The notes below the pieces were generated by a model. It was not told where the DNA came from and made no database searches. It worked only from the letters and a program-made list of their open reading frames with translations. Position numbers and translations under genes: made by a program. Below are positions 26,599 to 35,127 of a stretch of DNA of 64,000 nucleotides, piece after piece (positions within the stretch are counted from its first letter, which is position 1; every line of letters begins with the position of its first letter). The stretch lies in assembly GCF_024349785.1 (NCBI RefSeq), contig NZ_AP018817.1, positions 2,449,501 through 2,513,500 of the forward strand, read 5' to 3'. This stretch comes from Sphingomonas bisphenolicum. Lineage in GTDB: Bacteria > Pseudomonadota > Alphaproteobacteria > Sphingomonadales > Sphingomonadaceae.

Positions 26599-29500
26599 CT
26601 AGGATGCGGGGGCATCAGGCTCAACGGGCCAGAGCGGCAAATTCTCCTGCGCGGGCACATAGTTCGGCTTGTACGCAACCAGCAGCGACGGCGGCAGGAC
26701 GATCAGGCGCGGCGCGCTGGTGTAGAGCAGCCCCGCCTCGATCGGCCGGTCGGGGAAGATCACGCCCAGCGCCGCGACATAGGCGGCCATCTGGCGGATA
26801 TGGGCGGTCGGCACTTCGGCCAGCGTCAGCGGCGCAATCCGCCCGGTCTTGAAATCGACCAGCTGGATGCGATCCGCGCCGATACACAGCCGGTCGATGG
26901 TGCCGGCGATCACCGCCTCGCCTACCACGGCCGCGATCGGCGCTTCGGCCAGCGCATCGGGGCCGAACAGGGCCGCGAAATCCGGCGCTTCGATCACCCC
27001 GATCGCCTGGTCGATGAGGTCATGGCGCTGCGCGGCATCCTCCACGCCCTGCTGGACCAGCCAGCGATCCGCCGCATCGCGTCGCCGCTCGGCGGACAGG
27101 TCGGGCAGCCGTTCGAACAGCGCGTGGAGCCAGCGCCCGCGTTCGGCCGCGGCCCGCATCGCCTGCGTCGGTGGCGGATAGGGCACGTCATCCTCCACCG
27201 GGGCGGACGGCGCGAGCGGCCGGGGCGGGCGCGATTCGGCGGGCGCCGGTTCGCGCAGCCATGCGGGCTGGACGACCGGCATCGATGCGCGCGCCTCTTC
27301 CGCCTCCGCCTTGCGCGGTTCCAGTTGCTCCGTCCCGCGCCAGCGGCGCACCCCGCCCCAGAGCGGATCGGCTTCCCAGTCCGTGCCCAGCGATATCATC
27401 GCCCCTTCGACCGCGGCGTACCAGCTTTCCGGCTTCACCTCCCCCTTGGCGCGGGGGCCGAGCGATCCGGCGACGATCAGCTTCTCTTCCGCACGGGTCA
27501 GCGCGACATAGAGCAGCCGCCAATGCTCCTCCCGCTCCACCTGCGCAGCGGCTTCGGCGACGTCGCCGATCGGCCTCTGCCGTTCGGGCTTGCGCGGGGC
27601 GAGGATCGGCAGGCCGTTCCACAGCAGCGAATCCGAACGGTTGCCCGCATCGGGATCGAGGCAGGCGTCGGCCAGAATGACGATCGGCGCCTGCAACCCC
27701 TTGGCGCCGTGGACGGTCAGCAGGCGCAGCATGTCGCCCTGCGCCGCGGCATCGCGGACAATCTCGACCTCGCCCCGGTCGAACCAGTCGATGAAGCGCT
27801 GGAGCGAGGGATGATCGTCGCTTTCGAACGCAAGCGCGGCGTTCAGCAATTCCTCGATCGGATCGACGGCCTCTGTCCCCAGCCGCTCGACCAGACGCCT
27901 GCGGCCGTGCATCGGTCCGGACAATATCGCCTCCAGATAGCGATAGGGGGTGGTGAAGTCCGCCACTGCCAGCAGATCGCGCAGCGGCTGCAACGCCCCA
28001 TCGTCCATCGTCTGGTTCAGGTGCCGCCACAGCCCGGTCTTGCGACCGATCAGCCGCATCATCAGCTCGTCCTGGGTCCAGCCGATCAGCGGCGACACCA
28101 GCAATGACGCCAGGTTCAGCTCATCTTCCGGCTGCACCGCAAAGCGCAATGCGGCGAGCAGGTCGCGCACGGCCAGCGGCGCGTTGAGCCGCAACCGGTC
28201 GATCCCGGCGACCGCCACCTTTTCCTCATAGAGGCGCGCGACGATCAGCCGCGCCAGCTCGCTGCGGCGACGCACCAGGATCATGATGTCGCCCGCGCGC
28301 ACTGGCCGCCCCCGGCTTTCCAGCATCAGCCCGTCGTCGATCCACTGCTTGATCTGCCGCGCGATCTTGCCGGCCAGAACGCGCTCCTGGTCGGCGGCCC
28401 AATCCTCCTCGCCTTCCGCGTCTTCCGACAGGCCCGCGACGACGGGCTTCCACAATTGCACTTCACCCGGATGGCGATTGGCGCTGACATGGCGCACCTC
28501 GCCGGGGTCCATGCCCAGCCGTTCGGCGCGGAGCGTGGAGATGGTGCGGTCCACCACGTCCAGCACCGCCGGGGTCGATCGGAAGCTGCGATCGAGCGAC
28601 AGGTTGAAGAAATCATGGCCCGATTGATCGGCGTCCCGCTGGAACAGTATGCGCGCGGCGGCGAAATTGGCCGGGCTGGTGCCTTGAAAGCCGAAGATCG
28701 CCTGCTTGAAATCGCCCACGGTGAAGATGGTGCGGACCGTCTGGCCCGGCTCCCACTCGGTCGCGAAAAATTCTTCGGCCAAGGTGCGGACGATCCGCCA
28801 CTGCGCGGCATTGGTGTCCTGCGCCTCATCCACCAATATATGGTCGATCCGCTGGTCCAGCTTGTAGCGTATCCATTCGGCAATGCCGGGCTGTTCCAGC
28901 AGGGTGGCCGTGCGGGCGATAAGATCGTCGAAATCGACCGCGCCGGCCAGCCGCTTGGCTTGGGCATAATCACGCGCATAGGCCCGCCCGGCATGGAGCG
29001 CCTGACCCAGCAGCGCGGCATAATCGGCGCGCAGCTTCATCGCGATCAGCGCGCCGCACCTGTCGTAGAGCCGCGCCGCCATCTCGATATAACCGTCGAT
29101 CGGCGGCACCCAGCCCTTGGCGTCGATCAGGTCTCCGTCCGCCTTGCTCCAGGCACGATGGAGATCGACCAGTGTCGTCGCCCGCCCGGCCGGATCGAGC
29201 GCGCGCCAGGCGGCGATGCGATCGCACCGCTCCACCCCCCTACCCTTGCCCCATTCCACATTGGCGCGCACGATCCCGTCCAGCGTGGGTATGTCGAACA
29301 TCGCGTCCGAGCATTGGCCGGCAAGCCATTGATCGATATCGCCGTCTGGCAGTTCTAGCTCCTGCGCCAGCCAAGGCCCGATCGCGTCCGGCAGTGCATC
29401 CAGCGCATCGCCCTTCGCCGCGCAGCGCAACAGAAACTGTTCGGCCCCGCCCTCGCCCAGCCGCAGGCTGATCGCCTGCAACGCGCCGATCAGCGCTTCG

Positions 29501-30024
29501 TCGCCGATATCATGCGCCCGCACCGCCATGTCGGCCAGCGTCTGGCGCGCGAGGCTGGACTGTTCGCGCTGATCGAGAGGGCGGAAGCCCGGCGTCAGTT
29601 CGGCCTCCAGCGGGAAAGCAGTCAGCAATTGCTGGCAAAAGCCGTGGATGGTCTGGATGCGCAGGCCGCCGCCGGTCGATTCCAGCACTTCGGCGAAGAG
29701 GCGACGGGCATAGTCGCGTGCCTCAGGCCCGGACTCCTCGCCCAGCGCCTCCAGGTCGTTGAACAGGTCGACCTCTTCCATCTGCACCCAGGCGGCGAGG
29801 CGATCGTGAATACGGTCGGCCATTTCCGCCGCGCCCGCCTTGGTGAAGGTCAGGCAGAGGATATTTTCCGGCCGGACCCCTTGCAACAGCAGACGAAAGA
29901 CGCGCGCGGTCAGCACATGGGTCTTGCCGGTGCCGGCCGACGCCGACAGCCAGACATGGGCGTCGGGCGCGGCGGCGCGCGCCTGATCTCCCAGTAACTT
30001 CTGAAGCGCGCGCGCCTTAGCCAT
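26599..30024 (-). CDS. addA: AddA, double-strand break repair helicase-nuclease
   Basis: A 1141-residue UvrD-like helicase with a C-terminal RecB-type nuclease. It has Walker A SASAGTGKT near residue 30, Walker B LVDEAQDTNAAQW, motif III GDFKQAIFGFQGT, the 2A helicase part VHGAKGLQAPIVIL and nuclease motif LVDFKTGRIAPL. Together with AddB it resects broken DNA ends for RecA loading. ATG 30024 overlaps the addB stop by eight bases (ATGGCTAA), so translation is coupled. Confidence 0.93.
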   Translation of the reverse strand: MAKARALQKLLGDQARAAAPDAHVWLSASAGTGKTHVLTARVFRLLLQGVRPENILCLTFTKAGAAEMADRIHDRLAAWVQMEEVDLFNDLEALGEESGPEARDYARRLFAEVLESTGGGLRIQTIHGFCQQLLTAFPLEAELTPGFRPLDQREQSSLARQTLADMAVRAHDIGDEALIGALQAISLRLGEGGAEQFLLRCAAKGDALDALPDAIGPWLAQELELPDGDIDQWLAGQCSDAMFDIPTLDGIVRANVEWGKGRGVERCDRIAAWRALDPAGRATTLVDLHRAWSKADGDLIDAKGWVPPIDGYIEMAARLYDRCGALIAMKLRADYAALLGQALHAGRAYARDYAQAKRLAGAVDFDDLIARTATLLEQPGIAEWIRYKLDQRIDHILVDEAQDTNAAQWRIVRTLAEEFFATEWEPGQTVRTIFTVGDFKQAIFGFQGTSPANFAAARILFQRDADQSGHDFFNLSLDRSFRSTPAVLDVVDRTISTLRAERLGMDPGEVRHVSANRHPGEVQLWKPVVAGLSEDAEGEEDWAADQERVLAGKIARQIKQWIDDGLMLESRGRPVRAGDIMILVRRRSELARLIVARLYEEKVAVAGIDRLRLNAPLAVRDLLAALRFAVQPEDELNLASLLVSPLIGWTQDELMMRLIGRKTGLWRHLNQTMDDGALQPLRDLLAVADFTTPYRYLEAILSGPMHGRRRLVERLGTEAVDPIEELLNAALAFESDDHPSLQRFIDWFDRGEVEIVRDAAAQGDMLRLLTVHGAKGLQAPIVILADACLDPDAGNRSDSLLWNGLPILAPRKPERQRPIGDVAEAAAQVEREEHWRLLYVALTRAEEKLIVAGSLGPRAKGEVKPESWYAAVEGAMISLGTDWEADPLWGGVRRWRGTEQLEPRKAEAEEARASMPVVQPAWLREPAPAESRPPRPLAPSAPVEDDVPYPPPTQAMRAAAERGRWLHALFERLPDLSAERRRDAADRWLVQQGVEDAAQRHDLIDQAIGVIEAPDFAALFGPDALAEAPIAAVVGEAVIAGTIDRLCIGADRIQLVDFKTGRIAPLTLAEVPTAHIRQMAAYVAALGVIFPDRPIEAGLLYTSAPRLIVLPPSLLVAYKPNYVPAQENLPLWPVEPDAPAS

Positions 30025-32986
30025 CGTCGCGGCCATACCATTCCTCCAGCCGCATAAGCTGGTCATAATCGCCATAATTGGCGACTTCGGGGTTGATCTC
30101 CGCGCGGAAGGGCGCGGCGCCGAGCAGGAACATGTTCGCCACCTCCTCGAAATGTTCATGCGCGTGCGCGGTGAACTGGTCGGTCACGATCTTGTCGCGC
30201 TTGCCCATCGGATCGACCGGCCGTTCGCGATAGCCGAACTGGTCGCCCTTCTTGGCGAGCGACCAATATTCGAAGTCGCCCGCTTGTGGCTTTGGTCCCA
30301 GCCCCTCGAACCCGCCCAGCTCCGCGATGATGCCGAGCAGCCCCAGTTGCAGCGAAAAGCCCGCCTTCACCTGCCGCGCGCTGGGCGGCTTGCCGGTCTT
30401 GTAGTCGATGATGCCGATGCGCCCGTCGGCCAGCCGGTCGATCCGGTCGGCCTTGCCCATCAGCGTGACGCCGGCGATGTCGGCCCGCCCTTCCTTCTCC
30501 ACCGCCAATATGGTGCGGCCCTCCGCCTTGTCGCTGGCGACCTCAGCCGCGATCCAGCGGATCGCTTCGATCAGGCGCGGCTGCCACAGCGCTTTGAGCA
30601 AGGGATGGACTTCGGGCTGGTCGAACATGGCGCGGGCGCGCGCTTCCAGATCGGCAGGATCGAGCGTGCCCGCTTCCGCCCAGCGCTGGAGAATGTCGTG
30701 GACCGCTGTCCCACGCCAGGCCGGGCCGGCATCGGCATCGACCGGATCGAGCCGATTGAGGCGCAATACCCGCTTGGCATAGAAGGCATAGGGATCGGCC
30801 TTCAGCCGATCGACATCGGTGACCGGAATCACATTTGGCCGAACGGACGCAGGCGGCGCGGGGGCGGGACGGTTGGCGGGGCTATGCCGGACCGGCGCGT
30901 CGATCGCCTGCGCCAGCGCCGCATAGCGGTCCGCCGTCTTCCATTGCGGCCCGGCCATCGCCTTCAGTCGCAGCCAGAAGCGCGACGCCACCGCCGGCCC
31001 ACCGCTGCCCCGCCGCGCGCGGGTGATGAGGACATGCGGCGCGCCCAGCGCACCGGCGAAATCATGCGCGGCGAGGCCGATGCGCGTCTCCAGCCCCGGC
31101 AGCCCCAATTCGCGCCGGATGCGCGGGGCGAGCCAGGGGTCGGGCGATGGCAGGCCGGGCCAGGTGCCTTCGTTGAGGCCACCCAGGATCATGAGGTCCG
31201 CCTGCATCAGCCGCGCCTCGATCAGCCCCAATATGCTGATGCGTGGATGGCCGCCCTGGGGCGGGCGCACCGATACGCCGCCCAGCATATGGTCTAGCAG
31301 CACCGGCAGCGCGCGCGGATCGGCCTGCCGCGGGCCTTCGGGCGCGGCGGCTTCCATCTCGGCGAACAGGTCGGCGGCGGCATGGCCCTGATGACCAGCC
31401 CAGATGGCATCGTTGGTCAGGGCGCCGGCCTGTTCGCGCAGCGCCGCCAATTGTCCGCTCAAGTCGGCAGCGGCGGCAAAGGCGCTTTCCAGCGGCTCCA
31501 GCAACGCGCGCGCCGTCGGCCACCAGTCGCGCACCTGCTCGCGCAACACTCGCTGCCGGTCGTCCGCGCGTGGATGCATCAACAGGTCGATGCCGACCAA
31601 TCCCGCCTGCGGCCGTGGCCCGCGGAGCAACAGGTCGAGCGCGCGCACCCCCTCCAGCCAAGTCAGACGCCCCTCGCCCCGCATCACCAACGGATGTTTG
31701 AGCAGGGTCAGCAAAGCCACCGGCGCGAAGCGTTCCGCCACCGCCTGCGCCATGGCGATCAGCATCGTGCCGGGCGGCAGGCGCGACAGCGGCAGGCCCG
31801 CTGTATCGTCCGCCTCGATGCCCCAGCGCCGCAGATGCGCCGACACCCGCGTCGCCAGTTGCCGGTCGGGCGTGACCAAAGCGGCGGTGCGTTCCGGCGT
31901 CTCCAGCGCCTCGCGCAGCGCGATGGCGATGGCCTGCGCTTCCTCGCCCGGCGTCGCCACTTCCAGCGCCACAACCCCCGCCAGCGACCGGTCTGCGGTC
32001 TTGAGGTCGCGCCAGCGGCTCGTCAGCCGGGGCGGCAGCATCGCGTTGGAGATGTTGCGCCCACGCACCGCCCGCGCATCATGCTCGCTGCCCCAGCGCC
32101 ATAAAGCGACATCGTCCCGTGTCGCACTCATGCGGTCGAGCAGGCGCTTCAGCGCATATTGGGGATGGCTTTCATGGCCCTGCGGCGCGCGGCCGGTGGG
32201 GGGATCGGGATCGAACGGCCCGATCGCCTGCCATGCCGGATCGTCCATATGCTGGTCGAGGCCGGCGAACACCACCATGCCCTTGGGCATCGCGCCGATC
32301 CGCCGCAGCAGGCTGGCGACGGCGGGGGCGGTGGTGGACAGGCCCGCCGCGACGACGAAGCCTGACGGCGGATGGTCCTTCCAGCGCGCCGCCAGCCGAT
32401 CGAACAGTTGGTTGCGCCGATCCGCCAGGTCGATGCACCCGGTCCGCGCCAGTTCGCCGGGCCAGCGGGCGATCAAAATTTCGAACATCGTCAGCGACGT
32501 CTGCCAATGCTTTGACAGTTCGTCCGACAGCGCCAGCGTGCGCAACGCCGTCATCGGCACGCGCTCCACCTGCATCTGGTCCAGCACCGCGCCCAGCGCC
32601 TGTCCCAGCAGCAGCGCCTGTCCGGCATCGATACCCGGCTGCGCATCCTGCACCATGCGCGCCAGGATCATCTGGCGGCGCATCGGCGCGATCGCCGGCG
32701 GGACGGGGTCGGCCTCCCCCAGCGGGTCGAGCGCGCCGCCCACCTGCTCGCCCAGATCAGGATCGCCGATCGCGACCAGCCGGGGCAGCAGCAGCCCACC
32801 GCCCGATTGCCGGACGAAGGCGTCGCTCACCGCCCGGACCGCGCGGTTGTTGGGCAGCAGGACCATGGCCTGCGCCAGCGCCATGGGATCACCGCGATGC
32901 TGCGCCAGCAATCCCGCCGCCAGCGCGTCGGCGAAGGCGCGATGCGCGGGTATCGTGAAGAGCGCGGGGCGCGTCTTCTCACCCAT
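30017..32986 (-). CDS. addB: AddB, double-strand break repair nuclease subunit
   Basis: A 989-residue partner of AddA. The C-terminus carries the RecB-family nuclease motif with VTLMGKADRIDRLADG and GIIDYKTGKPPSARQVKAG. The N-terminal helicase-like part has no Walker A lysine, as in other alphaproteobacterial AddB proteins, and the iron-sulfur cysteine set known from the Bacillus protein is not visible; its C-terminal region contains no cysteine. ATG 32986 overlaps the upstream murU-like stop by eight bases (ATGGGTGA). Confidence 0.9.
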   Translation of the reverse strand: MGEKTRPALFTIPAHRAFADALAAGLLAQHRGDPMALAQAMVLLPNNRAVRAVSDAFVRQSGGGLLLPRLVAIGDPDLGEQVGGALDPLGEADPVPPAIAPMRRQMILARMVQDAQPGIDAGQALLLGQALGAVLDQMQVERVPMTALRTLALSDELSKHWQTSLTMFEILIARWPGELARTGCIDLADRRNQLFDRLAARWKDHPPSGFVVAAGLSTTAPAVASLLRRIGAMPKGMVVFAGLDQHMDDPAWQAIGPFDPDPPTGRAPQGHESHPQYALKRLLDRMSATRDDVALWRWGSEHDARAVRGRNISNAMLPPRLTSRWRDLKTADRSLAGVVALEVATPGEEAQAIAIALREALETPERTAALVTPDRQLATRVSAHLRRWGIEADDTAGLPLSRLPPGTMLIAMAQAVAERFAPVALLTLLKHPLVMRGEGRLTWLEGVRALDLLLRGPRPQAGLVGIDLLMHPRADDRQRVLREQVRDWWPTARALLEPLESAFAAAADLSGQLAALREQAGALTNDAIWAGHQGHAAADLFAEMEAAAPEGPRQADPRALPVLLDHMLGGVSVRPPQGGHPRISILGLIEARLMQADLMILGGLNEGTWPGLPSPDPWLAPRIRRELGLPGLETRIGLAAHDFAGALGAPHVLITRARRGSGGPAVASRFWLRLKAMAGPQWKTADRYAALAQAIDAPVRHSPANRPAPAPPASVRPNVIPVTDVDRLKADPYAFYAKRVLRLNRLDPVDADAGPAWRGTAVHDILQRWAEAGTLDPADLEARARAMFDQPEVHPLLKALWQPRLIEAIRWIAAEVASDKAEGRTILAVEKEGRADIAGVTLMGKADRIDRLADGRIGIIDYKTGKPPSARQVKAGFSLQLGLLGIIAELGGFEGLGPKPQAGDFEYWSLAKKGDQFGYRERPVDPMGKRDKIVTDQFTAHAHEHFEEVANMFLLGAAPFRAEINPEVANYGDYDQLMRLEEWYGRDDG

Positions 32987-33689
32987 GAGCGAGCATCGAC
33001 TCCACCACCGGAATAGCCTGGGGCGTGCCGACGTCGAACCAGAGGCCCTGATGCGACACCCCGTAGAGCCGCCCGGCCTCGATCGCCCGGTTCCAGAAGA
33101 TATTGGTGGAAAACACGTCGCCCGGCGGATCGACCAGCAACGACGGCGACAATATCTGCACGCCGGTAAAGACGAACGGCGCGACATGGGCGGTCTTGCG
33201 CCGGCTGAGCCGCCCGTCCGCATCCATATGAAAATCGCCCGGCCCCTTATGGCAATTCGCGCGCGCCAGCGGGACCAGCAGCAACAGCGCATCCATCCGG
33301 TCGGGGTTCCAGATCCGCTGCATCACGCCCAGCGTTTCCTGCGGCCCGTCGATCCACAGATTATCGCTATTGGCGCAAATGAAGGGCGCGTCGCCCAGCA
33401 GCGGCTTCGCCTTGATAAGGCCGCCGCCGGTTTCCAGCAGCCTGGTCCGCTCGTCCGAAATGGCGAAATCCAGCCCGCATTTGCGCGCCCTAAGATGCGC
33501 TTCGACAGTGTCGGCCAGATAATGGACGTTGACGATCACCTTCCTGATGCCGCCCGCTTCCAGCCGGTCCAATGCGTGGTCCATCAGCGGCTTGCCAGCC
33601 ACCTTCACCAGCGGCTTGGGCCGGGTCGCAGTGAGCGGGCGCATCCGCTTGCCCAGCCCGGCGGCCATCAGCATGGCGGTGTCGATCAT
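32979..33689 (-). CDS. murU: N-acetylmuramate-1-phosphate uridylyltransferase (MurU-like)
   Basis: A 236-residue sugar nucleotidyltransferase with the signature AMLMAAGLGKRMRPLT, then RPKPLVKVAGKPLMDHAL, and the metal-binding NSDNLWIDG. Next to AmgK it most likely makes UDP-MurNAc from MurNAc-1-P in the anabolic cell-wall recycling route that bypasses de novo synthesis and fosfomycin. Its start overlaps the amgK stop (ATGA) and its stop overlaps addB. Substrate assignment rests on this neighbour. Confidence 0.82.
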   Translation of the reverse strand: MIDTAMLMAAGLGKRMRPLTATRPKPLVKVAGKPLMDHALDRLEAGGIRKVIVNVHYLADTVEAHLRARKCGLDFAISDERTRLLETGGGLIKAKPLLGDAPFICANSDNLWIDGPQETLGVMQRIWNPDRMDALLLLVPLARANCHKGPGDFHMDADGRLSRRKTAHVAPFVFTGVQILSPSLLVDPPGDVFSTNIFWNRAIEAGRLYGVSHQGLWFDVGTPQAIPVVESMLAHG

Positions 33690-34696
33690 ATGGGCGCGAA
33701 CTCTTGCAGGGCGTCATGGCGCTGGTCGGCGGGGATGTTGGCAGCGAACCAGTCGGCGACGGGTGCCAGCGCCGGGTGGGCCAGATCGCGCTCCAGCAAT
33801 CCCCACATACGCGGCAGGAAGGAGAGATAACGCGGCTTGCCGTCGCGTTTCCACAACCGGGTGAAGATGCCGATGATCTTGGCGTTGCGCTGCGCGCCCA
33901 GCACCGCATAGGCGGCGTCGAAGTCGGCGGGCGGGTTGGCCATCGCCTTGTAATGGGCCAGCATCGCCGCCTCGACTTCCACCGGCACGTCGCGCCGGGC
34001 GTCCTGCAACAGCGATACGAGGTCATAGGCCGGGTGGCCCGCCAGTGCGTCCTGAAAATCGAGCAGGCCCAGCCCGTGCGAGGCGACCCGGTCGATCAGC
34101 ATAATATTTTCGGCATGATAGTCGCGCAGCACCGTCACGGTCGGGCTGGCCGACTGCTCCACGACGGGCAGCACCGCATCCCAGGCGCGGACATAGGCGT
34201 CGACATCGACATCCAGCCCGATCGCCGGGCAATACCATTCGGTCAGCAGCCCGGCTTCCCGCTGATAGACGGCGCGATCATAGGGCGGCACTTGCGCCGC
34301 GGGCAGGCGATGCAGGTCGGCGAGCAGGTCGATCGCACGAGCGTAGGTCGCCATTTCTTCGGCCGGATCGGCGTCCAGATGTTCCTTGACCCGCAGGTCG
34401 CCGAAATCCTCGATCAGAACGAGGCCCTGCGTCAGATCGCGCGCCAATATCCGCGGCGCGGCGAAGCCGTCGGCCAGCAGATGCTCGGCGATGGCAATGA
34501 ACGGGCGCGGGTCTTCATGCGGTGGCGGCGCATCCATCAGCACGGCGCGACGGCCGCCGTCCAGCACGCGGAAATAGCGGCGGAAGGACGCGTCGCCGGC
34601 AAGCGGTACGATAGCGGCGTCACTCCATCCCGCGTTGGCGAGGAAGGCGGGCGCGGCGGCGGGTGGGATCATATCTGCGACCATCGCTCCGTCCAA
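33686..34696 (-). CDS. amgK: AmgK-like N-acetylmuramate/N-acetylglucosamine kinase
   Basis: A 332-336-residue aminoglycoside-phosphotransferase-fold kinase. The catalytic loop LRDYHAENIM and the metal-binding LDFQDALAGHPAYDLVSLL are intact; the N-lobe contains GDASFRRYFRV. AmgK phosphorylates MurNAc at the anomeric position for MurU. Start at 34696 or 34684; both overlap the end of tsaE (34669). It is coupled to murU by an ATGA overlap. Confidence 0.85.
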   Translation of the reverse strand: MDGAMVADMIPPAAAPAFLANAGWSDAAIVPLAGDASFRRYFRVLDGGRRAVLMDAPPPHEDPRPFIAIAEHLLADGFAAPRILARDLTQGLVLIEDFGDLRVKEHLDADPAEEMATYARAIDLLADLHRLPAAQVPPYDRAVYQREAGLLTEWYCPAIGLDVDVDAYVRAWDAVLPVVEQSASPTVTVLRDYHAENIMLIDRVASHGLGLLDFQDALAGHPAYDLVSLLQDARRDVPVEVEAAMLAHYKAMANPPADFDAAYAVLGAQRNAKIIGIFTRLWKRDGKPRYLSFLPRMWGLLERDLAHPALAPVADWFAANIPADQRHDALQEFAPI

Positions 34697-35127
34697 GCGT
34701 CCGGCACGTCCGCTGTCAAGCGCCGCGCGTCATCGCCTGCAAAGTCGATGCTCAACCGCAGGGCATGGGGCCACAGGGCATCGCCCAGCCGGTCGGGCCA
34801 TTCGATGATGAGCAGACTGTCCATCAGATAGTCGCCCAGCGCCAGTTCCTCGGCTTCGGCCGCATCGTCCAGCCGGTAGAGATCGACATGGGCGACCGGC
34901 AGGCGCACCTCCGGCACGTCATAGGGCTGGACGATGGCGAAGCTGGGACTGGGCGCTTCGCCTTCCAGCCCCAACGCCTCCAGCAGACCGCGCACCAGCG
35001 TCGTCTTGCCCGCGCCCAGCCCGCCTTCCAGCGCGATCACATCGCCGATCCGCGCATGGCCGGCGATCCGCCGGCCCAGGCCCAGCATCGCCGCTTCACC
35101 GTCGAGGTGCACGACCGCTTCAGCCAC
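34669..35127 (-). CDS. tsaE: TsaE, tRNA t6A-modification ATPase
   Basis: A 152-residue P-loop protein with Walker A EGGLGAGKTTLVRGLLEALG, SPSFAIVQPYDV and the terminal motif IIEWPDRLGDAL typical of TsaE. It works with TsaB and TsaD in making threonylcarbamoyladenosine at tRNA position 37. Its ATG lies eight bases inside the divL 3' end, and it overlaps amgK, so it sits in the middle of a chain of overlapping genes. Confidence 0.93.
   Translation of the reverse strand: MAEAVVHLDGEAAMLGLGRRIAGHARIGDVIALEGGLGAGKTTLVRGLLEALGLEGEAPSPSFAIVQPYDVPEVRLPVAHVDLYRLDDAAEAEELALGDYLMDSLLIIEWPDRLGDALWPHALRLSIDFAGDDARRLTADVPDAWTERWSQI

Noticed and set aside
32987..33292. Extended N-terminus of addB across murU
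   Set aside because: The sequence is Arg/Cys/Trp-rich nonsense opposite normal conservation; MGEKTRPALF at 32986 is the expected AddB start.
30152..33830. Plus-strand frames of 381 and 808 codons opposite addB and murU
   Set aside because: Shadow frames with low-complexity Arg/Ser/Ala translation opposite clear genes on the minus strand.
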